Positions 16,831-26,303 of a DNA stretch of 64,000 bases are shown piece after piece. Each line of letters starts with the position of its first letter. The stretch's first letter is position 1. The notes under the pieces were generated by a model. It did no database searches. It was not told where the DNA came from and saw only the letters and a list, made by a program, of their open reading frames with translations. A program made the translations under genes and the position numbers. The DNA comes from an uncultured Paracoccaceae bacterium (lineage in GTDB: Bacteria; Pseudomonadota; Alphaproteobacteria; Rhodobacterales; Rhodobacteraceae): the NCBI GenBank assembly GCA_938049225.1, contig CALICM010000051.1:1-64000 (forward strand), in the 5' to 3' direction.

Positions 16831-18600
16831 ATGCCGGACGAAACCTCCCTTTCCTCCTCTCAAACCACACCGTATCAGGTGTTGGCCCGCAAATACCGCC
16901 CGTCGAAATTCGCGGATCTGATCGGGCAGGAGGCGATGGTGCGAACGTTGAAGAATGCGTTCGCAGCGGATCGGATCGCGCATGCCTTCGTGCTGACCGG
17001 GGTGCGCGGGGTGGGCAAGACGACCACCGCGCGGATCGTCGCCAAAGGGTTGAACTGCATCGGCGCGGATGGCTCTGGCGGGCCAACCATCAGCCCCTGT
17101 GACGTCTGCGAACCGTGCAAGGCGATCGCCGAAGGGCGGCATGTCGACGTGCTGGAAATGGATGCGGCCAGCCGGACCGGCGTGGGCGATATCCGCGAGA
17201 TTATTGACAGTGTGCACTACCGTGCGGCCAGCGCGCGCTACAAGGTCTATATCATTGACGAGGTGCATATGCTCAGCACCTCGGCCTTTAACGCGCTGCT
17301 CAAAACGCTGGAAGAGCCGCCCGAGCATGTGAAATTCATCTTTGCCACGACCGAGATCCGCAAAGTGCCGGTCACGGTGCTAAGCCGCTGTCAGCGGTTC
17401 GATTTGCGCCGGATCGAGCCCGAGGTGATGCTGGCGCATTTGCAGGAGATTGCGCAAGCCGAAGGGGCAGGGCTGAGCGACGAGGCGTTTTCGCTGATCG
17501 TGCGTGCGGCCGAAGGGTCGGTGCGTGACGCGCTCAGCTTGCTGGATCAGGCGATTGCGCACGGTCAGGGCGAAGTCAGCGGTGATCAGGTGCGCGCCAT
17601 GCTGGGGCTTGCGGACCGGGGCCGGGTGCTGGATCTGTTCGATCTGATCATGCGCGGCGATGCGGCCGGGGCCTTGGCGGAACTGTCGGGGCAATATGCC
17701 GACGGGGCGGATCCGTTGGCCGTGTTGCGCGATGTGGCCGAGATCGCACATTGGGTTTCGATCCTCAAGATCACGCCCGAAGCGGCCGAGGATCCGACGG
17801 TCAGCCCAGGCGAGCGCGATCGGGGCCGGGTGATGGCCGAGGCGCTGTCGATGCGGGCGCTGACACGGATGTGGCAGATGTGCCTGAAGGCGCTGGAGGA
17901 GGTCGCGGGCGCGCCCAGCCCAATGATGGCGGCCGAGATGGCGGTGATCCGCATGACACATGTCGCGGATCTGCCAACGCCAGGCGATTTGGTGCGGCGA
18001 TTGCAGGATGGGCCTGGGCCGAGCCCGGCAAGTCGTCCGACCCCAGGAGTTGGACCAACCGCAGGGGCCTCCAGTCAGGCCGCACCGGCGGCACCACGGA
18101 TGGTCGAGACGGTGGTTGGGGCAGCGGTCGCGGTGGCGCCGGTCGAGGGGCTTGAGCGCTATGCCAGCTTTGACGACGTGGTTGCCCTGATCCGGGCACG
18201 GCGCGACGTGCGATTGTTGGTCGAGGTCGAAAGCCATCTGCGGCTGGTGAAATATGCGCCCGGGCGGATCGAATTCGCACCTGGCGACGGCGCGCCGCAG
18301 GATCTGGCGGCGAAACTGGGGCGACAACTGCAGACCTGGACCGGTGCCCGCTGGGGCGTGTCCGTGGTGGCCGAAGGGGGCGCTGCGACAATTGCCGAAG
18401 TGCGGGCCGAGCGGCGGACCGATCTGGTCGGGCAAGCCATGCGGCATCCTTTGGTGCAGGCCGTTGTCGCCGCCTTTCCGGGGGTCACGGACCAGCATAT
18501 TCAAGTGCATGAGCCCGCGCCACTGGACGAGGCCGCACCCGTGCCGGTCGAGGCTTTGGATCTGGACGAGGATTGGGATCCGTTGGATGATAGCGACTGA
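16831..18600 (+). CDS. dnaX: DNA polymerase III subunits gamma and tau
   Basis: Clamp-loader ATPase of the replicative polymerase. The 589-residue protein has Walker A GVRGVGKTTTARI, zinc-module cysteines around LNC...CDVCEPC, Walker B DEVHML and the sensor LSRCQRFDLRRI. A Pro/Ala/Thr-rich linker begins near residue 390, and a tau-like C-terminal domain ends in an acidic tail. Whether gamma is made separately by frameshifting cannot be told; I see no clear slippery run. It heads the dnaX-ybaB cluster. Confidence 0.96.
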   Translation: MPDETSLSSSQTTPYQVLARKYRPSKFADLIGQEAMVRTLKNAFAADRIAHAFVLTGVRGVGKTTTARIVAKGLNCIGADGSGGPTISPCDVCEPCKAIAEGRHVDVLEMDAASRTGVGDIREIIDSVHYRAASARYKVYIIDEVHMLSTSAFNALLKTLEEPPEHVKFIFATTEIRKVPVTVLSRCQRFDLRRIEPEVMLAHLQEIAQAEGAGLSDEAFSLIVRAAEGSVRDALSLLDQAIAHGQGEVSGDQVRAMLGLADRGRVLDLFDLIMRGDAAGALAELSGQYADGADPLAVLRDVAEIAHWVSILKITPEAAEDPTVSPGERDRGRVMAEALSMRALTRMWQMCLKALEEVAGAPSPMMAAEMAVIRMTHVADLPTPGDLVRRLQDGPGPSPASRPTPGVGPTAGASSQAAPAAPRMVETVVGAAVAVAPVEGLERYASFDDVVALIRARRDVRLLVEVESHLRLVKYAPGRIEFAPGDGAPQDLAAKLGRQLQTWTGARWGVSVVAEGGAATIAEVRAERRTDLVGQAMRHPLVQAVVAAFPGVTDQHIQVHEPAPLDEAAPVPVEALDLDEDWDPLDDSD

Positions 18601-18633
18601 CGGGCGCATGCGCCCCAACCGAAAGGAACGGAA

Positions 18634-18978
18634 ATGTTGAAGGGATTGGGTGGTCTGGGCGATATGGCCAAGATCATGAAGCAAGCACAAGAGATGCAAT
18701 CGAAGATGTCCGAGGCGCAGGACGCTTTGGATCAGATCACCGTGACCGGCGAGGCAGGTGCCGGTCTGGTCACCGCGACCGCGACCGCGAAGGGCGAGTT
18801 GACGGGGCTCAGCATCGATCCATCGATCTTTTCGCCTGATGATAAGGAAGTGGCCGAAGACCTGATCCTGGCAGCGATCAAGGACGCGCAGCAGCGGGCC
18901 AGTGCCCGGGCGCAGGAGGAGATGGCCAAAGTAACCGAAGGCATGGGCCTGCCCGCGGGGATGAAACTGCCGTTTTAA
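18634..18978 (+). CDS. YbaB/EbfC nucleoid-associated protein
   Basis: A 114-residue DNA-binding protein of the YbaB family: LGDMAKIMKQAQEMQSKM at the N-terminal helix, then a beta-sheet core and FSPDDKEVAEDLILAAIKDA near the C-terminus. It forms dimers that bind DNA as tweezers. It follows dnaX by 33 bases, with AAAGGAACGG as ribosome binding site. The usual partner recR lies one gene further downstream. Confidence 0.94.
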   Translation: MLKGLGGLGDMAKIMKQAQEMQSKMSEAQDALDQITVTGEAGAGLVTATATAKGELTGLSIDPSIFSPDDKEVAEDLILAAIKDAQQRASARAQEEMAKVTEGMGLPAGMKLPF

Positions 18979-18988
18979 GGGTTCGGGT

Positions 18989-19007
18989 GCCTCCGGCGGG
19001 GATATTT
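18989..19007 (+). repeat. GC-rich intergenic motif followed by an AT box
   Basis: The segment GCCTCCGGCGGGGATATTT lies between ybaB and the KASIII gene. I recall near-identical strings scattered in intergenic spaces of many Rhodobacteraceae genomes, usually just after a stop codon, but I see only this one copy here. Its role is unknown to me; a short imperfect hairpin is possible. Confidence 0.4.
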
Positions 19008-19030
19008 GAAGACAAAAGAGGGTGGATGCC

Positions 19031-20155
19031 ATGTATCAACCGGCGATAACCGGCACGGGCGTGTTTACCCCGCCCGAAGTGATCACCAACGAGGAATTGG
19101 TGGTGGCGTTCAATGCCTATGCAGACAAGCAAAATGCCTTGCATGCGGACGAGATTGCGGCGGGCACATGTGCGGCCGTGCCCCATTCGGATGCTGAGTT
19201 CATCTTTTCGGCCAGCGGGATCCGGCAGCGGCATGTGATGAATAAGTCCGGTGTGCTGGACCCGGATGTGATGCACCCGCAATTGCGACAACGCGATGAT
19301 GATGAGCCGGGGATAATGGCCGAGATGGCCTTGGCGGCAGCAAAACAAGCGCTGGCCGAGGCAGGGCGCGAGGCGTCCGAGATTGGCGCCGTGATCGTCG
19401 CGGCATCGAACCACGAGCGGGCCTATCCGGCGATCGCGGTCGAAGTTCAGCAATTGCTGGGGATCGATGGCTTTGGGTTCGATATGAATGTGGCTTGCTC
19501 GAGCGCGACCTTCGGGATCCAGGCGGCGGCGGATATGATCCGCTCGGGCTCGGTCAAATCGGTGTTGATGGTGAACCCCGAGATTTGCTCGGGCCATTTG
19601 GAGTGGCGGGATCGTGACTGCCATTTCATCTTTGGCGATGTCTGCACAGCGGTGGTACTGGAGCGGGCGGAGGATGCCAAAGGGCCGCATTGGGAAATTT
19701 TAGGCACGCGCTGTTTGACGCAGTTCTCGAATAATATCCGCAACAACAATGGGTTCTTGCGGCGCACCCGGCCTGATGGGCTGGCGGACCGGCGTGATAT
19801 GCAGTTCATGCAAGAGGGGCGCAAGGTCTTTAAGCAGGTGGTCCCGATTGTGGTCGAGCATATCGGCGGGCAGTTGGCGGAGTTGGACCTGAGTGCTAGC
19901 GATATCAAGCGCTTATGGCTTCATCAGGCCAATAAGACGATGAATGATCTGATCGGCAAGCGCGTGCTGGGGCGCGAGCCGGACCCGGCGGAGCAACCGA
20001 ACATCCTGCAGGACTATGCGAACACGTCATCGGCGGGGTCGATCATCGCGTTTTCCAAGCATTCCCGGGATCTTGAGAGCGGGGACTTGGGTCTGATCTG
20101 CTCGTTCGGGGCAGGGTATTCCGTGGGCTCGGTGGTGCTGCGGCGCGTCGCATGA
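19031..20155 (+). CDS. Beta-ketoacyl-ACP synthase III family protein
   Basis: A 374-residue condensing enzyme with the complete KASIII triad: Cys in [13 protein letters not shown], His in [11 protein letters not shown] and Asn in DYANTSSAG. The long N-terminal section (FNAYADKQN... to ASGIRQRHV) differs from housekeeping FabH (about 320 residues). It resembles the Pseudomonas FabH2-like class that takes medium-chain acyl-CoA from beta-oxidation; that likeness is from memory. I chose the ATG at 19031 over a GTG three codons upstream. Its stop overlaps the recR start by four bases, coupling the two. Confidence 0.88.
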   Translation: MYQPAITGTGVFTPPEVITNEELVVAFNAYADKQNALHADEIAAGTCAAVPHSDAEFIFSASGIRQRHVMNKSGVLDPDVMHPQLRQRDDDEPGIMAEMALAAAKQALAEAGREASEIGAVIVAASNHERAYPAIAVEVQQLLGIDGFGFDMNVACSSATFGIQAAADMIRSGSVKSVLMVNPEICSGHLEWRDRDCHFIFGDVCTAVVLERAEDAKGPHWEILGTRCLTQFSNNIRNNNGFLRRTRPDGLADRRDMQFMQEGRKVFKQVVPIVVEHIGGQLAELDLSASDIKRLWLHQANKTMNDLIGKRVLGREPDPAEQPNILQDYANTSSAGSIIAFSKHSRDLESGDLGLICSFGAGYSVGSVVLRRVA

Positions 20156-20751
20156 GCGAGGGCGGGCGCGAGATCGCGCAACTAATCGATTTGATGGCCA
20201 AGCTGCCGGGTTTGGGTCCGCGATCCGCGCGGCGCGCTGTGCTGACCATGATTAAGAAGCGCGAGTTGGTGATGGAGCCGTTAGCGCGCGCGCTGGCCGA
20301 AGTCTCGGCCCATGTGCGCGAATGCGAGCGTTGCGGAAACATCGGCACAGCGCGGGTCTGCGAGATTTGCCTCGACCCCAAGCGGCAGGCGGCGGGGCTG
20401 TGTGTGGTCGAGGACGTCGCGGATCTGTGGGCGATGGAGCGCGGGCGCAGTTTTCGCGGGCGCTACCACGTGCTGGGTGGTGTTTTGTCGGCGCTGGATG
20501 GGGTCGGGCCGGACGAGCTGCGGATCCCCGAGTTGCTCCACCGGGTGGAGGCCGAGGGGACCGCCGAGGTGATCCTTGCACTGAACGCGACCGTGGATGG
20601 ACAGACCACGGCGCATTACATTGCGGATGCCCTTGAGGCGTTGCCCGTACAGGTAACCTCGCTGGCGCAGGGGGTGCCGATCGGCGGTGAACTGGACTAT
20701 TTGGATGACGGGACGATCGCGGCGGCGCTAAAGGCGCGCAAGGCGCTTTAA
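20152..20751 (+). CDS. recR: Recombination protein RecR
   Basis: Works with RecO (at 160-888 here) and RecF in loading RecA at gaps. The 199 residues show the HhH region [17 protein letters not shown], the zinc finger [16 protein letters not shown] and a Toprim domain with [21 protein letters not shown]. The start overlaps the KASIII stop (ATGA). It ends 24 bases inside the convergent EamA gene's 3' end. Confidence 0.96.
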   Translation: MSEGGREIAQLIDLMAKLPGLGPRSARRAVLTMIKKRELVMEPLARALAEVSAHVRECERCGNIGTARVCEICLDPKRQAAGLCVVEDVADLWAMERGRSFRGRYHVLGGVLSALDGVGPDELRIPELLHRVEAEGTAEVILALNATVDGQTTAHYIADALEALPVQVTSLAQGVPIGGELDYLDDGTIAAALKARKAL

Positions 20752-21654
20752 GATCGCTTCGCGCCGGGCGATGTAAAGGGTCGAGGCGACGATAATGACG
20801 GCGCCGATGATCGTGGGGGTGTCTGGGGTCTCGGCGTAAAAGACATAGCCCGCGATGCCGATCAGTACCAAGCGCAGATAAGCGATGGGGGCCAGAACGC
20901 TGGCCTCGCCTTTCGCATAGGCCTCGATATCGGCGAAACCACGGACAGCCCCCCCGACCACGACGATGCCCAAAATGAACCAGGTCCAGCCTGTGCCTGG
21001 GGTCGCCCAAACGGGCAGAGCGAGCGGGATCGAGACAATCACGGTGATCACCACCGACGAGACATAAGCCGCGGCCGACCCATCGGCCGCCACCAGGCCA
21101 CGCGACAGGGTAAGCGCCACAGCGAACATGGCAGACGAGGCCAGGGCCGCCAGCATCGCCGGCTCAAAGGGTTGCAGACCAGGTCGCAAAATGATGATCG
21201 CACCCAGAAAGCCCGCCGCCACCGCGAGGCTGCGCCGCAGGCCTACAGTTTGGCCCTGGAACACAACCGACAGGATCGTGGCAAAGATGGGTGCCGTGAA
21301 AAACAGCACGGTGGTTGTGGCCAGGGGCAGCACCGAAAGCGTATAGAAACCCAGGTGGGTCGACAGGCCGATCAAGGCACCGCGCAGGATATGAAGGCCG
21401 GGCCGGGTGAAACGCACGGCACGCAGGCGGGGAACAAAACCCACCGCCACCATCAGCCCCACAAGGATCAGGACCGAGCGCAAGACGACAATCATTCGAC
21501 TGTCGATACTGGCGGATAACTCGCGAACAGCGACGGACATGGCACTGGCCCCGACGACCGAGATCAGCATCCAGGTTATGCCTGCGCTGTTGTCAGGGGC
21601 GCTGGGCCCGACCCCTTCGGGTGCGGTCTGCGGAATGGGCGAGGGGGTGGCCAT
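20728..21654 (-). CDS. EamA/DMT family transporter
   Basis: A 308-residue inner membrane protein with ten hydrophobic segments in two EamA repeats (opening [20 protein letters not shown]; second repeat near [19 protein letters not shown]). Substrate unknown. It overlaps recR tail to tail by 24 bases. The third EamA gene in this window; the three are not close copies of one another at protein level, so they are probably old paralogues. Confidence 0.86.
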   Translation of the reverse strand: MATPSPIPQTAPEGVGPSAPDNSAGITWMLISVVGASAMSVAVRELSASIDSRMIVVLRSVLILVGLMVAVGFVPRLRAVRFTRPGLHILRGALIGLSTHLGFYTLSVLPLATTTVLFFTAPIFATILSVVFQGQTVGLRRSLAVAAGFLGAIIILRPGLQPFEPAMLAALASSAMFAVALTLSRGLVAADGSAAAYVSSVVITVIVSIPLALPVWATPGTGWTWFILGIVVVGGAVRGFADIEAYAKGEASVLAPIAYLRLVLIGIAGYVFYAETPDTPTIIGAVIIVASTLYIARREAILKRLARL

Positions 21655-21702
21655 CGCCCCTGCCTACGCCCCATGGTGGGGATTGGCAACGGGGCGGGTG
21701 CC

Positions 21703-22617
21703 TTAGGTGTCGGGGCGAACGATCAGCAACAAGAAAGGTCGGTTCCCCAAACGAGTGGCCGAGGCCGTGACCGACACCGAGGCAACAATCCCATTGCTTA
21801 TGATCAAACAGGCCTGGGTGCGCACCGTGCCGCTTTCGTCCAGGCTTTTGGCGGATACGCCAACGGGCAGGGCGATGCCAGCGGCATCGAACAACTGCAT
21901 GTCAATGTGCCCAGGCTCCAATCCCAAAAGGTTGCGTGCCGCTGTATTACAAAATCGCAGGATTTGCCGGTCATCCACAACCAACGTCGGATCTGGCACC
22001 GCCTCAAGGCCCGCGCGCAACGCGTTTTCGGGCACATTGACCACCGCGAACCGGGAAAGTGTGCCCTCGGCGTCCGCAAGCGGAATGATCAAGCGCCGCC
22101 AGCATTGCACGAAAACAGTGTCGGGCGGCTCGTGCACCGTCATGACCCACTGACGGCGGGCAAGCGCGGCGCGATAGATCGAGGTGTAGAACGTACCCAC
22201 ATGGCTGGTTTGGTCCGACAGATTGGTCCCCGTCATGTCGCGGCCATACATCTGCGAGATCCCTTGACCGTAATAGTCATAGTGGAAGTCCAAGCCATCA
22301 TCCTTGGCCGAGATCATGACGAGCCAATCGGAAAGGCCCGCCAGTTTATCGGGGTTATTAAACGCGGATGCGGGGACTGTGCCGTCTTCCGCCATGTTTT
22401 CCAACGCATAGCTTGCGAGCTTGTAAAGCGTGTTGTCGATCAGATCGACAAGGTCCGGACCCCAGACGATTTGTGGCGGGGGCGCGCCGTTCTGCCGAAA
22501 AATATCTTTTAATGGCTCGCGGCTTGATGCGAGCGGTGTGCGCGAGACGTCGCTATCGGTATCGATGGGGTTTCGATGAGGCGCTTGGATCTTCAACGGA
22601 TCGGATTGGCTATTCAT
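21703..22617 (-). CDS. PAS-domain protein without output domain
   Basis: A 304-residue soluble protein. The middle (residues about 75-200) resembles the PAS_5-type sensor family: LSDWLVMISAKDDGLDFHY, YYGQGISQMYGRDMTG and WRRLIIPLADAEG. A second PAS-like segment begins near ALRAGLEAVPDPTLVVDDRQ and includes NTAARNLLGLEPG. No kinase, GGDEF, HTH or methyl-accepting domain follows. The ATG at 22617 follows AAGGGTCAC. Function unknown; it may pass a signal through protein-protein contact. A duplicated element lies 130-180 bases upstream. Confidence 0.7.
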   Translation of the reverse strand: MNSQSDPLKIQAPHRNPIDTDSDVSRTPLASSREPLKDIFRQNGAPPPQIVWGPDLVDLIDNTLYKLASYALENMAEDGTVPASAFNNPDKLAGLSDWLVMISAKDDGLDFHYDYYGQGISQMYGRDMTGTNLSDQTSHVGTFYTSIYRAALARRQWVMTVHEPPDTVFVQCWRRLIIPLADAEGTLSRFAVVNVPENALRAGLEAVPDPTLVVDDRQILRFCNTAARNLLGLEPGHIDMQLFDAAGIALPVGVSAKSLDESGTVRTQACLIISNGIVASVSVTASATRLGNRPFLLLIVRPDT

Positions 22618-23091
22618 CAATAGTGACCCTTTGTGCGGATTTTCGTAACGACAACAGCGCGTGTCCTTGGGTACAAAAGCAACATATTTAAGCAACGAGC
22701 CTCGCCAGATTTGCGCGGTATCTTACTGACGGTCACGATAGAGGTATTTCATCTCCTAGCTGTGTTGGAGATGTAATTCATCTCCTAGCTGTATTGGTGG
22801 TTCTCCTACCCAGGTTCTATCTGCGGTAAGGTGCTTGGCGGCGCCGAACCGTTAGTCGGGGGCTTCTAACGAGGCAAATACGTCCTTTCCAACACCAAAC
22901 CCTATGTTAACGATTCACAAGAGCACCTAGTTTCCCCCGTATGAAGAGTCTTAACCACCCGTATGCCACAAAATTTGACTAAAAATGTTAAAATCAGAAA
23001 AATAAATGGTTAACCAAGGGTAAGCTATGCGCGGATGAGCATAAATGCGCCCATGTTTCACGGTGCGGGCCTTGGTGGCGATGGTCGAAGG
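22618..23091. other. Intergenic region with repeats upstream of the PAS gene
   Basis: About 470 bases, clearly AT-richer than its neighbours in the right half (22900-23040). It holds the direct repeat at 22748-22797 and several TTAAC strings (near 22908, 22950 and 23009) that are half-site-like for CtrA, but I found no full TTAA-N7-TTAA site. No gene is seen. Confidence 0.6.
22748..22797. repeat. Tandem 21-bp direct repeat with inner palindromes
   Basis: TTCATCTCCTAGCTGTGTTGG (22748-22768, given minus its last base in spirit: 20 shared positions) recurs at 22777-22797 with one G-to-A change. The start-to-start distance is 29 bases, close to three helical turns. Between the copies GGAGATG-TAATT-CATCTCC forms a palindrome. 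The layout suits cooperative binding of a dimeric regulator upstream of the PAS gene. Confidence 0.65.
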
Positions 23092-24789
23092 TCACCCTGG
23101 GATAATCTCGAACTTAAGCACGTCGACCATGCCTCGGTCGGTGATCTTTAAGGCGGGGATAACCGGCAATGCAAGGAAAGCGAGTTGCAGGAAAGGCTCT
23201 TCCAGCGTGACGCCCAAGGACCGCGCCGCCGCGCGCAGATCCACCAACGCTTCTTTGACTTCCTCGAAGCTGAGAAGACTCATTAGGCCTGCGACAGGCA
23301 GGGACAGCTCGGCAAGAATCCGGCCTGCACGCACCACGACAAAGCCACCCTCGATCTGGGTCAGGCGGCGCGCGGCCAGCGCCATGTCGTCATAGTCCAT
23401 CCCGACAACCGCGATATTGTGATGGTCGTGACAAACGGTCGAGGCTATCGCACCCGCCCGCAGGCCGAACCCGCGCACAAAGCCGGTGGCCGTGTTGCCG
23501 TTGCGACCGTGGCGCTCGATCACCGCGATCTTGGCCAGGTCGCGGGCTGAATCGGGGCGTTTATCGCCATCCGTGATCGGAATGTCTTCGCGCAGATGTT
23601 CGGTAATGATTTTGCCGGGCAGGATGCCTATGACATCGCTGCGCGGACTATTGCCCGCCGTGCGGAACATCTGCGGTGTGATAGGTGGCGCTTGCACGCT
23701 GTCGCGGCCGATGGGCGGGATGGTTTGGCGGGCAGCGAATGCCGTATCGATGGCTTGAACGCCTGCGCAGAACACCATTTGTGCATCACAGGCCTCAAGG
23801 CTGCCCAGGGCCACGATATCGGCGCGTTTCCCCGGCGCGATCAGCCCGCGATCCTTCAGGCCAAAGGCCTCGGCCGCCGACAGGCTCGCCGCGCGATAGG
23901 CGGCCACGGGCGGCGTGGCGCGTGCGATCGCGGTGCGGATCATGTAATCCAGATGGCCATATTCGGCGATATCCAGGGGGTTTCGGTCGTCGGTGCAAAG
24001 ACACATGTAGCTGGCGGTGCGTTCGGTCAGCAGGGGCAAAAGCGCATCCAGGTCCTTGGACACCGATCCCTCGCGGATCAAGATGCGCAGGCCCTTTTGC
24101 AGTTTCTCGCGCGCCTCGGCCGTGGTCGTCGCCTCGTGCTCGGTACGGATACCGGCGGCGATATAGGCGTTCAGGTCCCGGCCAGACAGCTGCGGCGCAT
24201 GGCCGTCGATGTGGCGCCCGGTAAAGGCCTCAAGCTTGGCCATACATCCCGGGTCACGATGGATCACACCGGGATAGTTCATGAACTCTGCCAGACCAAT
24301 GACCTGGGGATGGTCCATCAGCGGGATCAGGTCGGCGGCCGAGATCTCGGCGCCTGCGGTCTCCATATCGGTCGAGGGCACGCAGCTGGACAGTTGCACG
24401 CGAATGTCCATCACCGTCCGGCTGGCGGCGTCCAGGAAGTATTGGATGCCCGGCACGCCCAGAACGTTGGCGATCTCGTGCGGGTCGCAGATCGCGGTGG
24501 TCACACCGCGCGGGGCGACGCAGCGGTCAAACTCGAACGGGGTGATCAGCGAGCTTTCGATGTGCAGATGCGTGTCGATGAAGCCGGGAACCAAGGTCAG
24601 GCCGGTGACGTCGATCACCTTTTGGCCCTGGTAGCTGTCGCACGTGCCGACGATGGTATCGCCATGGATGGCGACGTCGCCGGACAGCATCTCGCCGGTG
24701 ATGACGTCAAAGATCTGGCCGCCGCGCAGGACGATATCGGCGGGTTCGGCGCCACGGCCTTGGTCGATGCGATTGGCAAGATCAGTCAT
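23092..24789 (-). CDS. ade: Adenine deaminase
   Basis: Converts adenine to hypoxanthine plus ammonia in purine salvage. The 565-residue protein is an amidohydrolase with the metal motif [15 protein letters not shown], the [17 protein letters not shown] block, and [17 protein letters not shown] in the TIM barrel. A C-terminal family-specific domain with [18 protein letters not shown] follows. I chose the ATG at 24789 (MTDLANRID). It lies 63 bases after the CnrX-like gene on the same strand and might be read through from the sigma-factor operon. Confidence 0.94.
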   Translation of the reverse strand: MTDLANRIDQGRGAEPADIVLRGGQIFDVITGEMLSGDVAIHGDTIVGTCDSYQGQKVIDVTGLTLVPGFIDTHLHIESSLITPFEFDRCVAPRGVTTAICDPHEIANVLGVPGIQYFLDAASRTVMDIRVQLSSCVPSTDMETAGAEISAADLIPLMDHPQVIGLAEFMNYPGVIHRDPGCMAKLEAFTGRHIDGHAPQLSGRDLNAYIAAGIRTEHEATTTAEAREKLQKGLRILIREGSVSKDLDALLPLLTERTASYMCLCTDDRNPLDIAEYGHLDYMIRTAIARATPPVAAYRAASLSAAEAFGLKDRGLIAPGKRADIVALGSLEACDAQMVFCAGVQAIDTAFAARQTIPPIGRDSVQAPPITPQMFRTAGNSPRSDVIGILPGKIITEHLREDIPITDGDKRPDSARDLAKIAVIERHGRNGNTATGFVRGFGLRAGAIASTVCHDHHNIAVVGMDYDDMALAARRLTQIEGGFVVVRAGRILAELSLPVAGLMSLLSFEEVKEALVDLRAAARSLGVTLEEPFLQLAFLALPVIPALKITDRGMVDVLKFEIIPG

Positions 24790-24852
24790 ATGCGCCCCAC
24801 TTCGGAATGGGTGCAAGGTAGCACCATTCGCCCGGCGGCTGACAGAGGACAG

Positions 24853-25341
24853 TTAAGGTTTGTCGCGTTTTTGGGGCGCGCGCCGCTGGCCGCGGCGTTG
24901 CAGGTTGGCGGCGAATTCCGCGCGGGCCTCGGGCGTCATTGCTTCAATGCGGTCGACCAGAACCTCGCGCGTCTCAGCTCCCAGAGTGGTCCAGACCTGC
25001 GCTTGACTTTCCAACGCTTGGGTCAGGGCTGCGGCAGAAAAAGGCTCGGCCGTCAGAGCGGCCAAAAAAGCCTGACGCGCGGCACGGACCTGTTTGCGAT
25101 GCGCGCGGATGGTGTCGCGACGGCCGCGCAGGTCGGCGCGCAGGGCTGCTTGGTCGGCGGCGGGCATGGCACGGTGCATGCGGTTAAACCCCTCAATCGG
25201 CAAGCTCAATTTGGCGGCGGGGGCAATGGGGCCACGCAGGGCGGCCCCGGCGATGACACCGACCACGGCCAGGTTGCCAGCCAGCGAGGCAATGAGCAGC
25301 GCTTTCATCCAGCGCGGGCTGCGGCGGGGGGTGTCGGTCAT
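24853..25341 (-). CDS. Periplasmic heavy-metal sensor-like protein (CnrX/CpxP type)
   Basis: A 162-residue protein with one N-terminal membrane anchor (residues about 12-35) and a long alpha-helical periplasmic part rich in Ala, Arg and Gln (MHRAMPAADQAALRADLRG, then ALTQALESQAQVWTTL and MTPEARAEFAANLQ). This matches the Metal_resist/CpxP-like helical hairpin fold used by the sensor CnrX. Only two histidines and two or three methionines could bind metal, fewer than in CnrX. The start overlaps the anti-sigma candidate's stop by four bases. The role as sensor is inferred from context. Confidence 0.72.
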   Translation of the reverse strand: MTDTPRRSPRWMKALLIASLAGNLAVVGVIAGAALRGPIAPAAKLSLPIEGFNRMHRAMPAADQAALRADLRGRRDTIRAHRKQVRAARQAFLAALTAEPFSAAALTQALESQAQVWTTLGAETREVLVDRIEAMTPEARAEFAANLQRRGQRRAPQKRDKP

Positions 25342-25679
25342 AAGTCAGCCTCGTCCAGAAGGGCGGCGAAAGGGTCATCGCTTTGGGGCGCCAGGGCGGT
25401 GTCATAGGCCAAAAGGGTCTCGCCCGTCAGTGGTGTCAGCGCGCTAGGGTCCAGATACCCAACACTCAGGCCCGCCAGCGCGGCCCCGCCCATTGTCAGA
25501 GCCGCGCGCCAACCGCCCAGCGCCGCCCAGGGGCTGCGACGGGCTGGTTTCGGCACCGGCATATGTGCCAGGGCATCGGCCATGGTTTGCTCGACAAAGG
25601 GGCGCGGCGCGGGCGGCGTGGCGGCACGCAGCGCCGCGAAATCGGCGTCCAGATCATCTGGCGTGTATGGCTCGGTCAT
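25338..25679 (-). CDS. Probable membrane anti-sigma factor
   Basis: A 113-residue protein: an acidic N-terminal part (MTEPYTPDDLDADFAALRAA) likely to face the cytoplasm, one transmembrane helix (about residues 55-77, WRAALTMGGAALAGLSVGYL) and a short periplasmic tail. It has no HxxxCxxC zinc motif. Its place directly after an ECF sigma gene, with 1 base between, is the main reason for the call. The size and shape recall CnrY. The ATG at 25679 has AAGGA eight bases upstream; another ATG at 25688 is possible. Confidence 0.65.
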   Translation of the reverse strand: MTEPYTPDDLDADFAALRAATPPAPRPFVEQTMADALAHMPVPKPARRSPWAALGGWRAALTMGGAALAGLSVGYLDPSALTPLTGETLLAYDTALAPQSDDPFAALLDEADL

Positions 25680-25680
25680 C

Positions 25681-26262
25681 CTAGTCATCCTTGTAACTCA
25701 GGCCCGCTTGGGCGCGCGCCATGATCTGTGCCAATTTCCGCCGCCCCCGGGCTTGCAAGCTTTCGACCGCGTCCACCGACAGATCCATGATCTGGGCGAT
25801 CTCGGGGTTCGCGCGTTCCTCTAGGTGCCGCAACACGATGGCCAGCCGTTGCCGTTCTGGCAAGCTTTGCAGGGCCGTTTCCAGCGCTGCCCCGCGGGAC
25901 GAGGTCATGATTTGCGCCACCGGCCCGGGCTGGTTGTCGGCGGGGTCGTAACCCTCGGGGATCGGGCCGGGGCGTACGCGGCGCAGCCGGTCCGTGCACA
26001 GGTTTGCCGTGACGCGGTAGAGCCATGTCGAGATCCGGGCCTCGCCCGCGCGCCACTTTGGGGCGGTGCGCCACAAGCGCAACATGGCCTCTTGCGCGAC
26101 CTCCTCCGCTTCGGCCTGCGAGCCCAACATGCGCTGGGCCAACGCAAGCGCCCGGGGGCTGTGGGCCTCGACCAAAGTGCGCGCGGCGGCCGCGTCGCCC
26201 GCGGCATAGGCCGCGAGCAGGGCGGCATCGGTCGCGGCCTGGGTGTCGTCGAGTGCCATCAT
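25681..26262 (-). CDS. ECF-type RNA polymerase sigma factor
   Basis: A 193-residue sigma-70-family protein with only regions 2 and 4. Region 2 contains EAEEVAQEAMLRLWRTAPKW and the Trp/Arg-rich ISTWLYRVTANLCTDRLRR; region 4 contains LQSLPERQRLAIVLRHLE followed by the HTH around NPEIAQIMDLSVDAVESLQA. It would direct transcription in response to a signal passed by the anti-sigma factor encoded next to it. It lies 41 bases after the EF-hand gene on the same strand, so the four genes probably form one operon. Confidence 0.92.
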   Translation of the reverse strand: MMALDDTQAATDAALLAAYAAGDAAAARTLVEAHSPRALALAQRMLGSQAEAEEVAQEAMLRLWRTAPKWRAGEARISTWLYRVTANLCTDRLRRVRPGPIPEGYDPADNQPGPVAQIMTSSRGAALETALQSLPERQRLAIVLRHLEERANPEIAQIMDLSVDAVESLQARGRRKLAQIMARAQAGLSYKDD

Positions 26263-26303
26263 GCACCAGCAGTATGGCGGGCCCGCTCACCAGGCATAAC
26301 CCC

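Noticed and set aside
17380-19032. A 550-codon open frame on the minus strand
   Set aside because: It runs antisense through dnaX and ybaB, both clearly coding. The translation is Arg/His/Pro-rich and has no domain.
22900-23020. Several TTAAC strings resembling CtrA half-sites
   Set aside because: No pair has the TTAA-N7-TTAA spacing, and the region is AT-rich enough for such strings by chance.
23596-25407. A 603-codon open frame on the plus strand
   Set aside because: It is antisense to adenine deaminase and the CnrX-like gene. Its product is rich in Arg, Gly, His and Gln without any known motif, which is typical of antisense frames in GC-rich DNA.
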